This document shows positions 50,301-62,917 of a DNA stretch of 64,000 nucleotides, in pieces. How positions within the stretch are numbered: the first letter of the stretch is position 1; every line of letters begins with the position of its first letter. Made by a program: the position numbers and the translations under genes. Source of the stretch: Setaria digitata (Eukaryota > Nematoda > Chromadorea > Rhabditida > Setariidae); assembly GCA_003640385.1 (NCBI GenBank), contig RCAB01000140.1, positions 1 through 64,000 on the forward strand, in the 5' to 3' direction. The notes beneath the pieces were generated by a model, which ran no database searches, was not told the origin of the DNA, and saw nothing but the letters and a program-made list of their open reading frames with translations.

Positions 50301-51980
50301 AAAATCGTCAAAAAATGCTCAGACAAAGTTACCAGAACAAAGTCAGCAAGAGTTTGTTTGAATCTCTTCCAAAGAGGTCCTGGCATGACCAAAGGGTAGT
50401 CCCCAGTATCTTCATCGAACTGATCGGTCATCTGACGAATTATTTCACTGCAATTAAAAATAACTATTTAAATTATGCTTAAACAATGTTTTCACCTTTT
50501 TGTTAGAAGACAAATAATAGTGTAAAAAACGAATAGAATTTCAGTCGGGTAAACGAGATTTAAATTTTTAAACCAGTTATGTTAAATCAGAACAGAAAAA
50601 AAGATCAACTCGCCTGTATTCCATAGTTTGTAGCATAACAGACGAAATAATTCCCTTACAACCGCAGCAGGAGATGAAGAACTGTTGTAATTGTACAAGA
50701 GCATTATCTGGATGTCTTTCATATTCTTCGATCCAGTTATCAATTACCGTCTAAAATTATTTTCTGCCGTTCTAACACTTCACCTTTAAATTCGAAGCAC
50801 CAATATGAAGAAAAATTAACTTCTCTTATAGATCACGAAAAGATAGGAAGAACGTAATAGGACATTTATGTTGTAAAAGATAAGCCACTTTCTCTGGCAG
50901 TTAATGAAAAAAAATTATTACATGCAAGTTTTTGCCACTTTTAACCATACTCAGCAAGCTACTTTCATCTGCATCTTCTTGAGAATATGTGCCACTTGAG
51001 CGACGACTAACACCTCGGCCTCGTGCACTCCCACGGGGACGTCCTCTTCTGGTCTAAATTGATTATTTAAAGAAGAAAGTTCACGCTCATTTAAAACTTA
51101 TTAAAATAACTTCTACAACAGTGAATCAAAGAAATAAAAATCTAACTGTGGCTGCTGATTCAACCGGACCAGAAGCACTTTCTTCATACGGCCGACGTTT
51201 TCGAGCACGAGTGTTTAATGTTGGTGTTCGAAACAATGAATCTGCCGATGAATCCATATGAAATTCAGAATGTTGTTGTTCATCCTCTCTGAAATAGTCT
51301 GCATCAAGCAACTGAACAGAATATTTTCACTGAAATGGCGTATCTGTCCACTGTATAAAAGATAAAGAAAACAAATCCTTTCTGAGATTTCCCGAAGTAA
51401 AAAGAACGCATATCTAATTGCAGGTTCTAAGAGAGATGAAAAAGGTTAAAAGACGAATCCTCTCAGATGTTTCTCGAAGTAAGAAGGACGCACACATCTA
51501 GATGCCGGTTCTTTTCTAGACCATCATCAAAGCACACACATAACAATCAAAATAACACCAAACATTATTTTATGCCAAAAATAAATAAAGTGAAATTGTA
51601 AAGAAAAAGTTATAATGTGAATTATTTTTGATATAATGCCACTTTCAACTACTAGTTGTAATATTTTGCAATCAAACTACGTCTAATGTCTAATTTTTTT
51701 TTTTTTTGTTACACATCAGTTCTCCTGAAGAGCAGAATTATTTAATGCATAAATTTGAATACCCAAAAACCAAAAAAATAACGTCATAAAATCCACTACA
51801 AAGCACTGAACATGACAAGTCCGGCCATATTTATACAGAAAAAATGACTTACGAGGAGACGTGAGATAGAGTCATTGAACTGGACGTGCTATCTATGGGT
51901 CCAGAAAGAGATGAATCCACGTACTGCCGTGTGATACCACGAGTTGTCATACGGTAAGCCGTCTGCTCCTCTTCTTCCAT
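44324..51980 (-). CDS. scc-3: Cohesin subunit SCC-3/STAG
   Basis: Twenty-six exons, ~1100 residues: 51980-51853, 51288-51147, 51053-50922, 50750-50614, 50447-50333, 50227-50101, 49824-49751, 49691-49614, 49513-49440, 49205-49082, 49016-48729, 48541-48440, 48345-48246, 48116-47920, 47761-47672, 47594-47484, 47165-47004, 46923-46755, 46604-46515, 46417-46276, 46074-45938, 45829-45710, 45471-45338, 45246-45118, 44869-44794, 44449-44324. STAG landmarks include [31 protein letters not shown], [30 protein letters not shown] and [14 protein letters not shown]-3 holds the kleisin of the cohesin ring for sister-chromatid cohesion and meiosis. The N-terminus has an [12 protein letters not shown] tract and the C-terminus an [12 protein letters not shown] tail. 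Odd points: a GC-AG intron after 50614, and a phase mismatch between 47004 and 46923. A TATTCCAG acceptor lies 5 nt before the ATG. Confidence 0.95.
51373..51512. repeat. Imperfect ~56-bp repeat in SCC-3 intron 1
   Basis: 51373-51427 and 51456-51512 share the pattern AATCCTYTC, GAAGTAARAAGRACGCA, ATCTARNTG and GGTTCT, with small gaps. The two copies are separated by 28 bp. This looks like an old local duplication without coding content. Confidence 0.6.
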
Positions 51981-53683
51981 CGCTACTGGAATACTTATTA
52001 GATCAGTACCTAAAGAGAGTCGTAAAGTCCCTAATTAGCCAGAACATTCGCCCCTGTCATCATTTTGAAATCTATCGTGTCTATGTCTGTGTATGTTCGC
52101 AACATGCAATATCTCTCGCTTAATACTTCACATTTTTCTCTTTTCGTACTGTCGTACCTCATTGTTGCATAGTATTTTTTCTTTACAGAAAAAAAAGTCG
52201 AAAAATTCCAATTCTTTACAGGAAGATAATAGGAACAAGTTACTTAGTAAGTGACATCCTTATGAGGAAGAGTAGAGGTTAAAGGTGACGTCTAAAATGA
52301 CCTTCCTCTCAGAATGTTAAAGCAAAATTTTGATTGATAAATGCATCCTGAAAAAATGTCAGGAAATGGTCATGCATTGGTGTAGAAAATTGCCTGTCCA
52401 TTTCCTGCGAACAGTGAGAAGAATGTTGACCTCAGAGATGAAATTTTTTTTAAACTACCCATTTTAAAAAATGTGAAGATTAAAAAGACTAAGCTACAAC
52501 TCTTCGCATTCTTCATTGTATTTTTGTCAGGAAACTCAGAATCGGCAACATTTACAAACTGTCCGTTTAGATTTGTTTTCGATTTAGTAAAGCTTTGCAT
52601 ATTGTAAATAAATAAATTGAATCGAAGGGAAATCAAAATTAAATTTCATTAAACGAAGTTAGATTAAATTAGACGAAATTTTATTGATTTCAGACTGGTT
52701 TTTTTTTTTTTGTTGCAATGTGTCAAATGTTTTCTCTCTCTTTTCCTCGTTCAATACGACAGCAAGTAAAAGTGGAAAATAATTGTCCGCAAATTGTACT
52801 GTCATTATGGCACTAAAGTTATTCTCAATTTATTTACACCTATTTCATCAGGTAAATTTCAGCATTCAAAAATTTCGTCCTCACAGAAAAACAAACGTGA
52901 GTAACGTAAGCAGCAACAATACACGCACGCTACGTGGGATTTGTGAGAATAATAAACAGGAAGGTTTATCTCCATCAACGTCTGGAAAAGACTACTTGAT
53001 TCTCTTCTATAATTAGCGGCCACATTTTCTTCTCGATTCAACTTTTATCTTCTTTCTCTTTCGGTTCTACTTCTTGTTCTCTCATAACTTTAATGATTCA
53101 TTTTAAAAGATAGAAAATTAATGGAAATTTTTCCATCTCTCACATATGTACAAGTTTCGATTCACTTTCTGCAGGTTTTTTTTTTCCATTAATGGGAAAT
53201 TTGGCTGTATTGTGTGACAACACAAATTATTCCAGCTATTACTTAAGATCGAGTGCCAAAAAGTCTAATTAACTACTCCAACATGATCACTTCTAGGCAT
53301 TCCTGCCGAATAATCGCTTAGTAACATTTCACACTGAAGTCCTTTCCATGAACCCACATAATGTTCTAATTAGCGTTTTGCGCTCGTATATAATTTCTAC
53401 AACATTGGCAACTTGACTGATCATTATCAGCTTTATTAATTGCCATGAAAACTTGGGAAATTAAAAAATTTAAAAAAAATTCTGCAATTAATTGAAAATG
53501 TTATTAAAATAAACTTCAATAAAATTTGCATATTGCTATTTGGCTATAAAATGTATTCATTATTCAAGATATCGTCTTATTTTCGACTCGTGTAATGTCA
53601 GTGGTCTTAACATTATGCAGTTTGATTGATTCAAACATCTGGGGTGAAGATTTCCTGAGAAGATAATACTTAATCAGTTCTAG
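51981..53683. other. Intergenic/promoter stretch, 5' exon of the REEP gene may hide here
   Basis: This lies between the SCC-3 start (minus) and the first sure exon of the REEP gene (plus), so it should contain both promoters. No ATG exon with a fitting phase-2 donor for the REEP gene could be found. A plus-strand open frame at 52783-53013 includes an ATG followed by a CAG/GTAAAT donor at 52854, but its phase does not fit. Confidence 0.4.
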
Positions 53684-54671
53684 GGAAAACCGACGGGGAG
53701 GAAAGCCAGCAATAAGCTCAGTGAATGACATTCACCCTGAATTACTCAAACTTTTGTATAATTTACCAGCCAAACTTGAAGTGCAAGTGAAGGATGCTGA
53801 GGAAAAAAGTGGCATCAGAAGGGAACATGTATGCTTCTTGCAAATTCATTGAAATAGGAAAGTATCACCAGTGATTTGTACTTTCCGAAATTTTAATATG
53901 AAATTTTAGAAATTAAAAAGAATCCAAAAAATACAATCTTTATCTATCAAAAGACAATAGCAATCAGTTAATTTCGTTACGCTACTACGTATGTTCTTAT
54001 TAATTGAGCTCATGTAGTTTGTTTATGGCTTATCAGCCTTCTTGGCTGTGTATATGATTGTTGGTAGCGAAGCTGGTCTCTTGTGCAATATCATCTGTTT
54101 TACTTACCCGGCTATAGTTAGCATTCAGGTATTATTTTTCGGTATACTTCCATATTTGGCTTATCCATTCATAGGACCTATCTTATCTAATAATATATGT
54201 TTGTAATTTTTCACTATCATGCTAACAGGTATATTTTTACTTCAAAAAAAAGAAAAACTGGAAATAATTGTACCGAATTTTAGGCAGTAGAAAAGAAAAT
54301 GATCGATAAAGCATTTTCATTGCTACTCTATTGGGTGCTGTTTGCATCCTTCACATTTACTGATTTTTACGCCCATCGAATCATGAGAATTTTCCCATTA
54401 TATTGGATCATTAAGGTATTTGTGTCAAAGTATCATTAAGATGTCTAGGTGAAGCAAGTGAAAGTTTCGACGTTACCGAAAATATGTTTTACTTACTAAC
54501 TGCTAAAGGCATTTATGTTTTTAGAGTAAATGTTAGAAGAATATGTTTTAGTGCATTTATTGTATGTATTTATATTTGCCACAAACGCAAGGCATAAGTA
54601 TCGTGGAAGAAAAAGTTATTCGACCAGCACTGCAAAAACTTACTAAAACACAAACAGGAGAGACTTTGTGA
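53684..54671 (+). CDS. yop-1: REEP5/YOP1-family ER-membrane-shaping protein (start exon not found)
   Basis: Exons ~53684-53828, 54018-54128, 54284-54415 and 54552-54671 join in phase. The first gives LLKLLYNLPAKLEVQVKDAE and EKSGIRREH, the next FVYGLSAFLAVYMIVGSEAG followed by LLCNIICFTYPAIVSIQ, then KMIDKAFSLLLYWVLFASFT and MRIFPLYWIIK, then GISIVEEKVIRPALQKL. The order of a short helix, paired hydrophobic hairpins, the 'GYPAYxSI' motif (here TYPAIVSI), the 'LLYWVLFA' segment and the tail 'xKVIRP' is that of the TB2/DP1/HVA22 family, which shapes tubular ER. No in-frame ATG is present in the first exon after the stop upstream, so a 5' exon is missing from the model. Acceptors at 53677 or 53683 both leave the phase needed. 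Confidence 0.82.
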
Positions 54672-55207
54672 AATACACAACCATAATTATTATTATTATG
54701 ACAGCTGACTTTATCATTATTATCTATTAGATTGATCTAAAGGATAAATAATTGAGCTACTGACTAGAAATTCCCATTCTCTATTATTTCCCTCTTATTA
54801 TATATCCGCACTGACACTCTTACTAAATAAAAAATAATACTGATCAAAACGATTGTTATCCCTATCACATATCACAAACCGGAAATTTTCTCTTATGAAT
54901 GCATCGGCAGTTTCGTACATGTTACGAATTTCTGACGACTTTGTAAAGCAAACAAATAATACTGTTTTCCAAGTTACCTTAGGAACATCAAGACTGAGCG
55001 AATGAAGTCTTAACTTTGTTGAGTCAGGCAAAATGAGCTAGAATCCTGAATTCTTAAGAAGATAATGATTAGAAATCGATTTTAGTTGTAAAAGAAAAAA
55101 CGAAACTTTCCGTTAAAAAGTCATTATGATGAGGGTAAAACAACTGATCTGACTGATTTAACGAACTGAACTCATTAGATGGAACCGACTGCAAACTTCA
55201 AACCTCA
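54672..55207. other. Intergenic stretch with an orphan exon-like ORF
   Basis: On the minus strand, 55040-54798 is open and starts without ATG (reads LPDSTKLRLHSLSLDVPK, then a GTAACT donor and a possible ACAAAG acceptor, then SSEIRNMYETADAFIRENF). It could be an exon of an unidentified gene, but I found no start and no partner. Confidence 0.35.
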
Positions 55208-55500
55208 CTAATTAAAAATTGCATTCATCAATGTTTCTAAAATTTCTAGCATTTCACAGCTTTGCAGAGACTGCTCTCTGTCCTGTTCAATCATCTTGGC
55301 AAATAGCACTTCCCTTTGAAATCCATACAAATCGTAAAAACTGAGTGACTCACTTGGTGTAGTGAAAGAGGTGTCTCTCTGCTCTCACCTGTTACTTCAT
55401 TTAAGAATGATGTCAGCCATACTGCTTCTTCACTGAGCTTACGTTCGTTCTCCTTCCCATCCTGCAGTTCTCGATGTTCACGCACGATATCAGTAGTTAT
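55208..55500 (-). CDS. Small coiled-coil protein, C-terminal exons only
   Basis: Two segments join in phase: ~55500-55389 (reads DIVREHRELQDGKENERKL then SEEAVWLTSFLNEVT, donor GTGAGA) and 55308-55208 (VLFAKMIEQDREQSLQSCEM then LEILETLMNAIFN and stop). The product is charged and helical, with no known motif I can name. The frame is closed upstream by a stop near 55521 and has no ATG, so at least one 5' exon is missing; an exon containing an ATG just beyond a TTTTTCAG acceptor at about 55550 does not fit the phase. It may be a small complex subunit, but that is only a guess from shape. Confidence 0.4.
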
Positions 55501-56287
55501 CAGTTTATCTCAATGATCATATCTGATCGCATGTTTTGCTCCGTTCTGAAAAAGGACAACAGTGTAGAATGTGCTATTATGTAGTAAATGTCGTTTAAAT
55601 TGTAAAGTCGATTGATGTTGCGCTATTCTGTCAATGATAAATCTAAACTTAGGGAAGGATAAGGATTAGGAGAAATTTGTTTGACAGAATGGATAGCTGA
55701 TTAACAGTTTTTATTGTTTCTGCATCAGTTTAAATAGTATTGATGGAATAGTTGTTATTCTTAAAGGAAGTTTTTATAATGAAACAAAAAAGATTTAGAA
55801 CATTTATCAGTTAGAAAAAGGAGGGACTGAACATATGTTACTAACAGCTTGGTAAAGATAACAACCACATCCTAAGATCTCCCTGAAACTTCGGGCTTTA
55901 CTTCAAGTTCAGTTTTGAACTCCTCGTAGCGCAGTGTAATCATTCTTTGCTACCTGCTCTAACAAAGTCACTACGTAAGGCATTCACAGTGGTCGTACGT
56001 GTGCTCGAAGTTTGCACATTTCCATTTATCTTAAACGCGCGTAAAAGGTCATTCTTCAGAGGTTCGATTTGCTTTAAATCCAAAAGGGTCACTTAATTGC
56101 TGTTAATTAGAGACAGAATTCATTAAACGAAGTGTTCCGTACAAATATTTCTGTTCAGTGTTGCATAAAACGATATAATTTGGACTAATTTTAGAGATGC
56201 GAGAAGTGCGCTTCCATATGAAACATCACTCTCTGCGCTTTTGTCTGTCGACCTGTTAGTAAATCATATTGAGCAGAGCGGAAAAGG
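55501..56287. promoter_or_regulatory. Upstream region of the innexin gene
   Basis: About 790 bp without a clear gene between the coiled-coil exons (minus) and the innexin start (plus). A CGACCTGTTAG acceptor-like site ends at 56260, 27 nt before the innexin ATG, and may be the spliced-leader site. No named promoter motif can be supported. Confidence 0.35.
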
Positions 56288-59200
56288 ATGGTATTAACAG
56301 CTATACTGTCTATGATTCGCTACATTGGCGACATAGACGATTGGGATTTTGTCGATCGGTTGCATAGCTATTTCACCGCTAATATACTCATCGCATTCTC
56401 TATTCTCGTTAGCTTTAAAGTAAAACTTTTCTCTTGTCATCATAGTCGAAATGATTGATTTTGTAAATTAGATAAGATTCAGATTCAAATCAATTTGTAA
56501 ATAAGAAAATGTTGCTTATGGTAGTATATTGCTTACTACCTTTTTGTTTATTACATTTCCTTTAATAAGAATCAGATTTGGTACTTCACTACGGTGGAGT
56601 GACTTTTAACTACAACGTTTTGCTTATGATAATCTTTCACAGTGTTTTTCTTTTTTTTTTTTTTACAATGCGACGATTAAAAAAATGATGTAATGCTATG
56701 TTTTTTAAATGTTGTTTTTAAGTATTTTCGAATTTATATTACCTGAATTTGAGCTTATCTGACTTTACCTGTTCTTTTCTGTTTTAGCAATTTAGTGGAA
56801 AACCGGTGGAATGTCTAGTACCTGATATCTTTAGTGGATCATGGGAACAAGTGAGTATTATTTCGATTGATTAAAATCATAAAAAAGTGGAAATTGTTTA
56901 GGTGCTTGTTACGTTTTTTCACTTACAGTAACTTGATTGTCATTGCTGCATTTTTTTACGTTGAGTAGTCTCTCCCAAAACATGACTGATTCTGATTCAT
57001 TGCATTCTAAAGGATTTAATGAATTTCAAATTTAGGGATGCTACACTAATTGGTTATTATCAAAACCATTTTTCTTGTTGATATATACAGGTTTAATTGG
57101 TACCTTTCTTGTTTATATGAGATCAATAATTTCATTCCAATATGAGCACTTAAATCATAGAATTTGATTTTTTTAAATTTGCGGATTATTTATGAAACTT
57201 TCAATTTTTCAATATCGCCTTGTCTGATTTATCGGACTGGTAATTTAACGGAGATTTAAATATTAAAATGAAGTGTTCATTTTTGTAGTATGCAGAAAAC
57301 TATTGCTGGGCACAAGATACTTATTATATACCGATACGTGAAGTAGTTGCCGGTATACCGACCACCGAAAAGAAACAACGACGTATATCGTACTACCAAT
57401 GGGTACCATTTTTTTTACTGCTTGAAGCAGCCTGTTTTCGATTGCCCAGTCTTGTATGGAAATATATGGCTGGACATTCTGGTACGTATTTTCGCACTAA
57501 CAATATGTTTTTTTTTATTAGTTATTGTTTGTTTAAAGATAGAGTGAGTTTCTAGAAAAGGAAGTCGCTTTTTTAGAAGTGATTGAACATGAAGTTATTG
57601 GTTTCTCTATGCCACATGCTTTTTGAAATAAAGACAGTGCTAATACTTGTAAAGTGTATATTTACTTGCTTGAGCAAGCAGAACTTTTCAATGTTTAAAT
57701 TTTGCTTAAATAATCTATCTTAGGGAAGTAATACACATTACAGACTTTTGTTATGCTACATTCTTTTTCACTTAAGGTATTAAACTGCATGAAATTGTAA
57801 AGTTATCCTCGGATCCGAATAATATCAAACCAGAAATAAAGAAAGCCAATATCAAGTCACTTACTCTGCATTTACATGTGAGTGCTTTATTATTTTCCTC
57901 AAAACATTTAGATTTTTATCATTTATAACTCTTGTTGATATTGATGTGCCTTGATTACTAATGTAAAAATACTGGGTGATTTTTATGTAGTTGTAATTAT
58001 TAAAGTTTCTTTTCTTTAGGGAGCTTTAAGGTTTCACCGAAGATTGCGGAAGAAACAAATTCATCCCCATCGTTATCTAAGGGTATTCAACATACCTTAT
58101 ACTGCTTCATTTGTCACTTACATGTATGTGCTTACTAAACTCCTTTATCTAGTCAACGCTTGTATTCAGCTGCTAATCATGAACAGGTTGGTCAGCTGGC
58201 TTTTCAAAGGTGAAATTACTATAATCTCATTTGTGACACTAATGATGAGAATGGTAGTTGCGTTCGCTTTGCTAATGCATCTTGCTTTATTAATTTAATA
58301 CTGTTGAAAATCTTTTCCAGTGAATAGCAAATTAAAATCAATTAGTATATCGCCCAGTTTCTATCAATCAAAAAAACTTTTTTCATTTTGGTAAATAATT
58401 GAAGTTTTATTGATATCTCAAACAAAATTGTGAATAGGGAAATCGGATGATTTTATTTATGATACATTTTTGACTGCTTATTTCGTCTCATCAGTGATAG
58501 CAAATTAATGCCATTTCCTGCCAATAGTTCAGCTTCAGACGCTTATTTTCTACCCACATTTGTTACCCTTATTTTTTTATGTCTATTTTCTAGGTTTCTT
58601 GAGACAGATCGTTACAGCTGGTATGGTTTGGGAGCAGCACTTGATCTTCTGAATGGTACAACTTGGGAACAGTCAGGAATGTTTCCACGAGTATCATTGT
58701 GCGATTTTGATGTGAGTATTTTTAAATTTATATAATCATTCCCGTCTTCTATCTGCAGGTTGAAGCTTAAATTTAAGATAACCATGATTTTCAAATAATT
58801 ATTTCCAGGTTCGCGTGATGGGGAATATTCAAGAACATACCATACAGTGTGTTTTGGTTATTAATATCTTCAACGAAAAAATTTTTATATTTTTATGGTT
58901 TTGGTATGTTTTCATGTACTGACAACTTCCAACAAATTTTCAAGTGCGATTGATAATTTACTCCCCACACCTACGAGCTTGTTGTTTTAAATTTTGTTTT
59001 TGAATTCGCAATATTGGTTTATTAAGAATATTCAGCCTACTGGATATAAACCAGTCCAGAAGTTTATTGTCTCGAATGATATTTGTCATATTTGATTATA
59101 GTCCTGAATCGTTACATTTTATGATTGCTTTCTAGTTTTAGTTTTACTAATTAAATTGCGCGTTGTCATTCTAAGTAATTTTATCCTAAAAATTATCGAA

Positions 59201-62200
59201 ATTTATTGCAGGTACCTGGCTTTAATATTTTTCACAACCGGTAGTTTTGTTTTTTGGTTTGTTATTTGTTTAGTGCCTTATCCCAACCGGAATTTTCTTA
59301 TCCGTCATCTAGAAATGAGCGAATTATCCTTCGACCCACAGGGTAAATCTTGAGATTGGAAATACAAATTGTTAGAGATTTGGTTGTTTCTATTTTTGTA
59401 TTCGACAAGCTGTTTTATCATTAATTATCAGTTAGCATTTGTTAAATAGGAATATAATGGTTCTTAAATATATGCTTAGTCTAAATGTATCATGGATTAA
59501 ATTTTTTTTTTTAATAATAATTCTCACTTTTATTTCAACTAAGAACAGTTTTGTTTTAATACTCTACACCATTTACAGAAAGTGAGGAAGATGTGAAGCG
59601 GTTCCTAAACACTTATTTGAAAAATGATGGAATGTTTGTGGTACGGATGATAACATTAAATTCCGGTGTTATTTTTGGTAATGAATTAATATTTGCATTA
59701 TGGAAATCTTACTTTGGCATTGAACCACAGATACGTCGCTGTAGCTCGTTCCCAACTGGTGCGACGATATGGTCACCACCTACAGGCATCAATTTGAATT
59801 TATCTTGCCTAAAATAAATTCTAATTTTCAAACGTCTTTCTACTTAGTAGGAAAGTATTTTTACTTTTCCCATAACCACGAGGGGTTCGTTATGAACTGT
59901 ATGAAATAATGAAGTAATATGTCTGATATATCTAATATAAGATAGACTACACCTCCGGTAGACTACACCTTCACACATAGTCAACAATATAGTGAAATGA
60001 ATTCTGAAATGCTTATTCATTTTTTGGATCGAAGAAATGACAATTTGCTCAGTCATTTTTTGTTTTTTTGTTTGTTTTTTGTTTGTTTGTTTTTTTTTGA
60101 TAAGTTAAGCTCTATTGGTTTATTTAAATAACTTTTTTTGCATATAAAAAGTAGAAATTATGAGATTGGGATCCGACAGTGTGTCCAAATGTTATTGCTT
60201 AATGTTATTTGCTAATCCTGAAATTTCTGCAGATGCGATGTGAATATATTTTTTCGTTATTTTTTTCTTTTATATATTATTATGTAAAATTTATCGTTGA
60301 AAGTTTGACTCCTTGATTTTTTTTGACTTTTTTCTGAGCTGCATCACAACTTTTTGATTTAAAAATATTTTTGATCCAGTTTGATAACTGCTCCACTACT
60401 TGAATGGTTTGATTTTACTAATGTTTGACTAAAATTTTGAAATTTTCAGATAAGCAACTCGGTGATTTCGATCTTAGCCGGCTCGGCAATGAATCGAACT
60501 TGAATTTGGTGCGAAGTAGGACTGATAAAACAGGGGATGGTGGAGGTGCTTTAGAGGCAATTTTAGGAAAAAATAGGAAAAGTGAAGAAAATTCGTTGTT
60601 GTTGGCACAAAGTAAGTATTAGATTATATTAGCTGAAAGTTGAGGGCTGTTAGTTTGGATGTCCTTATTTCGATTTCTTACTTCTAGTTCTTTTTTTATT
60701 AGCAGAATTAGCATAATTTATATTTTTGTAGAAAGACTTCAAAATTATGTTTATAACTGTTATAATTTATTACGTTATCGATATCTTGACAACGTTTACC
60801 TGCTTATAAAATAATTCGAATTTATGAAAAAACATTCTGTGATTTTCTCTTTAATGATTTTAGACATATAATGATATCTTTTCTTGGGTACGATATGTAA
60901 TTGCAGAGTTTGTGTACGATTATTAAAGCTCTGAATGTTTTAGAATCAACTGCTCCTACACAAACCTTCAAAAATATTCCTTCGAATATGCCAGTAAATC
61001 ATGAAAATCGTTTAATACAACGAACAGCAGCTCATTCAGCTTCTGTCTCAAGCAGTCCAATCGGGAAGGCTGCAAATTTTGTGATTTGATATCATTCTGG
61101 CTGCAAATTTCGTGATTTCATATACCTAAAAACCTGCAGTTCATTTCACAAATGAAACATAATCTTAGTCTCGTGCCCAATGTCAGCATTTCTTTCCACT
61201 TTAATTTATTTTTTGACATATTTTGAATCTCTTTGATTTGGTTTTCTTTCATTTCGTGAACTGTGTTGCATTATGAGAATTTCTGATATCTCATATGTCA
61301 AATCTCATATCTTTTTCTTTATCACATTGTAATATTGAATATTTTAAGGCAAAATACATAATATTTCAAATTTCTTGTAAATTTTGCTAAGTCCTCATTT
61401 TATTTAGCAGTATGATTTTCATCCTCAAAAGTACAGACGATATATGTGGGAAATGGAAAATTGTCTAAACTGGGATGTAAGAAGTAAAACTTAGCGAATG
61501 CCTTGCTTAGGCATTTGAGTGCGAAATGACATTTTCTCAAAATAGATTTTTTAAATTATGTCTTTCCGAACTTGTCTTCAAATTTGAAAATCTTCAGTCA
61601 CTTTTACAATATTTGCTTGCTTCTATTCTGCCTCTGATATATTTTCTAATTGTGTATTTTGATTTTTACCTTAGTTTTGACCAAGATGAAAGTAGTTTTC
61701 TTGCCTACAATAAAAATCATTCATTTTTCCTTCCAGAAACTTTCTAAGACTATTTGAAGTGCATTCCAATTTTTGCAGATTTCAACTTGCAGAATTGTCA
61801 GATTTGTCTACCTACATTCTTTCAAATTGTGCTATTGATGAAAACATGAGGTATCTCAAAATCCGGATTAAAATCACCACTAATTATGGTTCTCGATGAT
61901 TAGTTTAAGTGATGATTACAGTGATGGTGTGTATTTATTTTAAACGGCTACAATGTGATTTACATGCCGTGCACTGGTTCATAAATTTGTAGTCATCCTA
62001 AATTAATTTATCATTGTTAGGTAAGTATTTCTGTGAAAACGGTCACACTGATTGCAGTGCCATCAGTCCAGGAAGGACTCACTGGTGTGAGGAGAAATTG
62101 CTTGCGAGGTAACTGGAATCCGGTAGAGGAAATCCATAATTGCTTTTCTGATTCCCAACTTTGTTTCTGACATATCCCGGAATTTAACGCATATCCATAG

Positions 62201-62441
62201 CGGTTTAGAATTTCGTGAGATGAGCTTTGTATCAAAAGACACATTCGATCGTTCGATTTCAAAATCTCGAGAAAAGGAACGTGCATCAACCGTATCACAC
62301 GCACATTCACCCACAGCATTCTCAATAGATAATATAGAAAAGGAACTAATCAGGAAAAGAGAATTAATGGAGCAGCATCCAGAGATGGAAATTGCAAAGC
62401 ATCCAAATGATGATGAACATGAAATGGTGCTAATTAATTAA
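56288..62441 (+). CDS. Innexin gap-junction channel with alternative C-terminal exons
   Basis: Common exons in phase: 56288-56419, 56788-56850, 57289-57481, 57777-57877, 58020-58186, 58594-58711, 58809-58903, 59212-59342, 59579-59758, 60450-60611. The protein starts [20 protein letters not shown], typical of innexins. It has four membrane spans, the family signature [13 protein letters not shown], and paired loop cysteines (VECLVP and NYCWAQ in loop 1; VSLCDF and TIQCVL in loop 2). Innexins build invertebrate gap junctions and hemichannels. From the phase-1 donor after 60611, two endings keep frame: 60929-61089 (ends [13 protein letters not shown], ~500 residues) or 61432-61476, 62058-62108, 62209-62441 (ends [10 protein letters not shown], ~556 residues). 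Reading through the 59758 donor gives a third, shorter end at 59817. The core is secure; the choice of tail is inference, and the TTAAAG acceptor at 60928 is weak beside a nearby TTGCAG that breaks phase. Confidence 0.85.
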
Positions 62442-62917
62442 TACAAACTCTCGAAGTTTTCACTTTAAATCTATATCGGCAGTTCACAACTGTGCCTTTT
62501 ATTAGTATCAAGAGTATTCAAACTAATTTCATGATACTCGTAGATGTAACTGTTATTAATTGAGTTACCTCCAAGGATCTCATTTTCAGCCCAAAGTAAC
62601 TCGTCAAGAAACGCTTGAATACTGTCGAGATAAGTTGACCATTAAACCGAAAAAAATGCCATATGATCAGAAACAGGTTTCTTTCCTGTTTGTCTTTCAT
62701 GGTACCTCATGGTGACACTTGATGTTGTATAAATTATCATTTTATAAAATTATAAAATCATCATTGGTGCTGTCTAAAATCATTGTAAAATTTGAAAGAG
62801 ACTTGCTTTTTTTTTTGTTGTAAAATTATCACTTTTTTAGAACGAAATTCTGATAAGAGTTGCATTTAGCAAAAGATATCACAAGGAGTGACAAAACAAC
62901 GATCCGACTATCCAACC
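62442..62917. other. Intergenic stretch, no gene seen
   Basis: AT-rich sequence between the last possible innexin exon and the Q/H-rich ORF. A T run at 62809-62818 and the acceptor-like ACAAG at 62884 precede that ORF. Confidence 0.4.

Noticed and set aside
60062..60100. GT-rich run (TTTGTTTGTTTTTTGTTTG) as a regulatory element
   Set aside because: It is simple low-complexity sequence inside an innexin intron.
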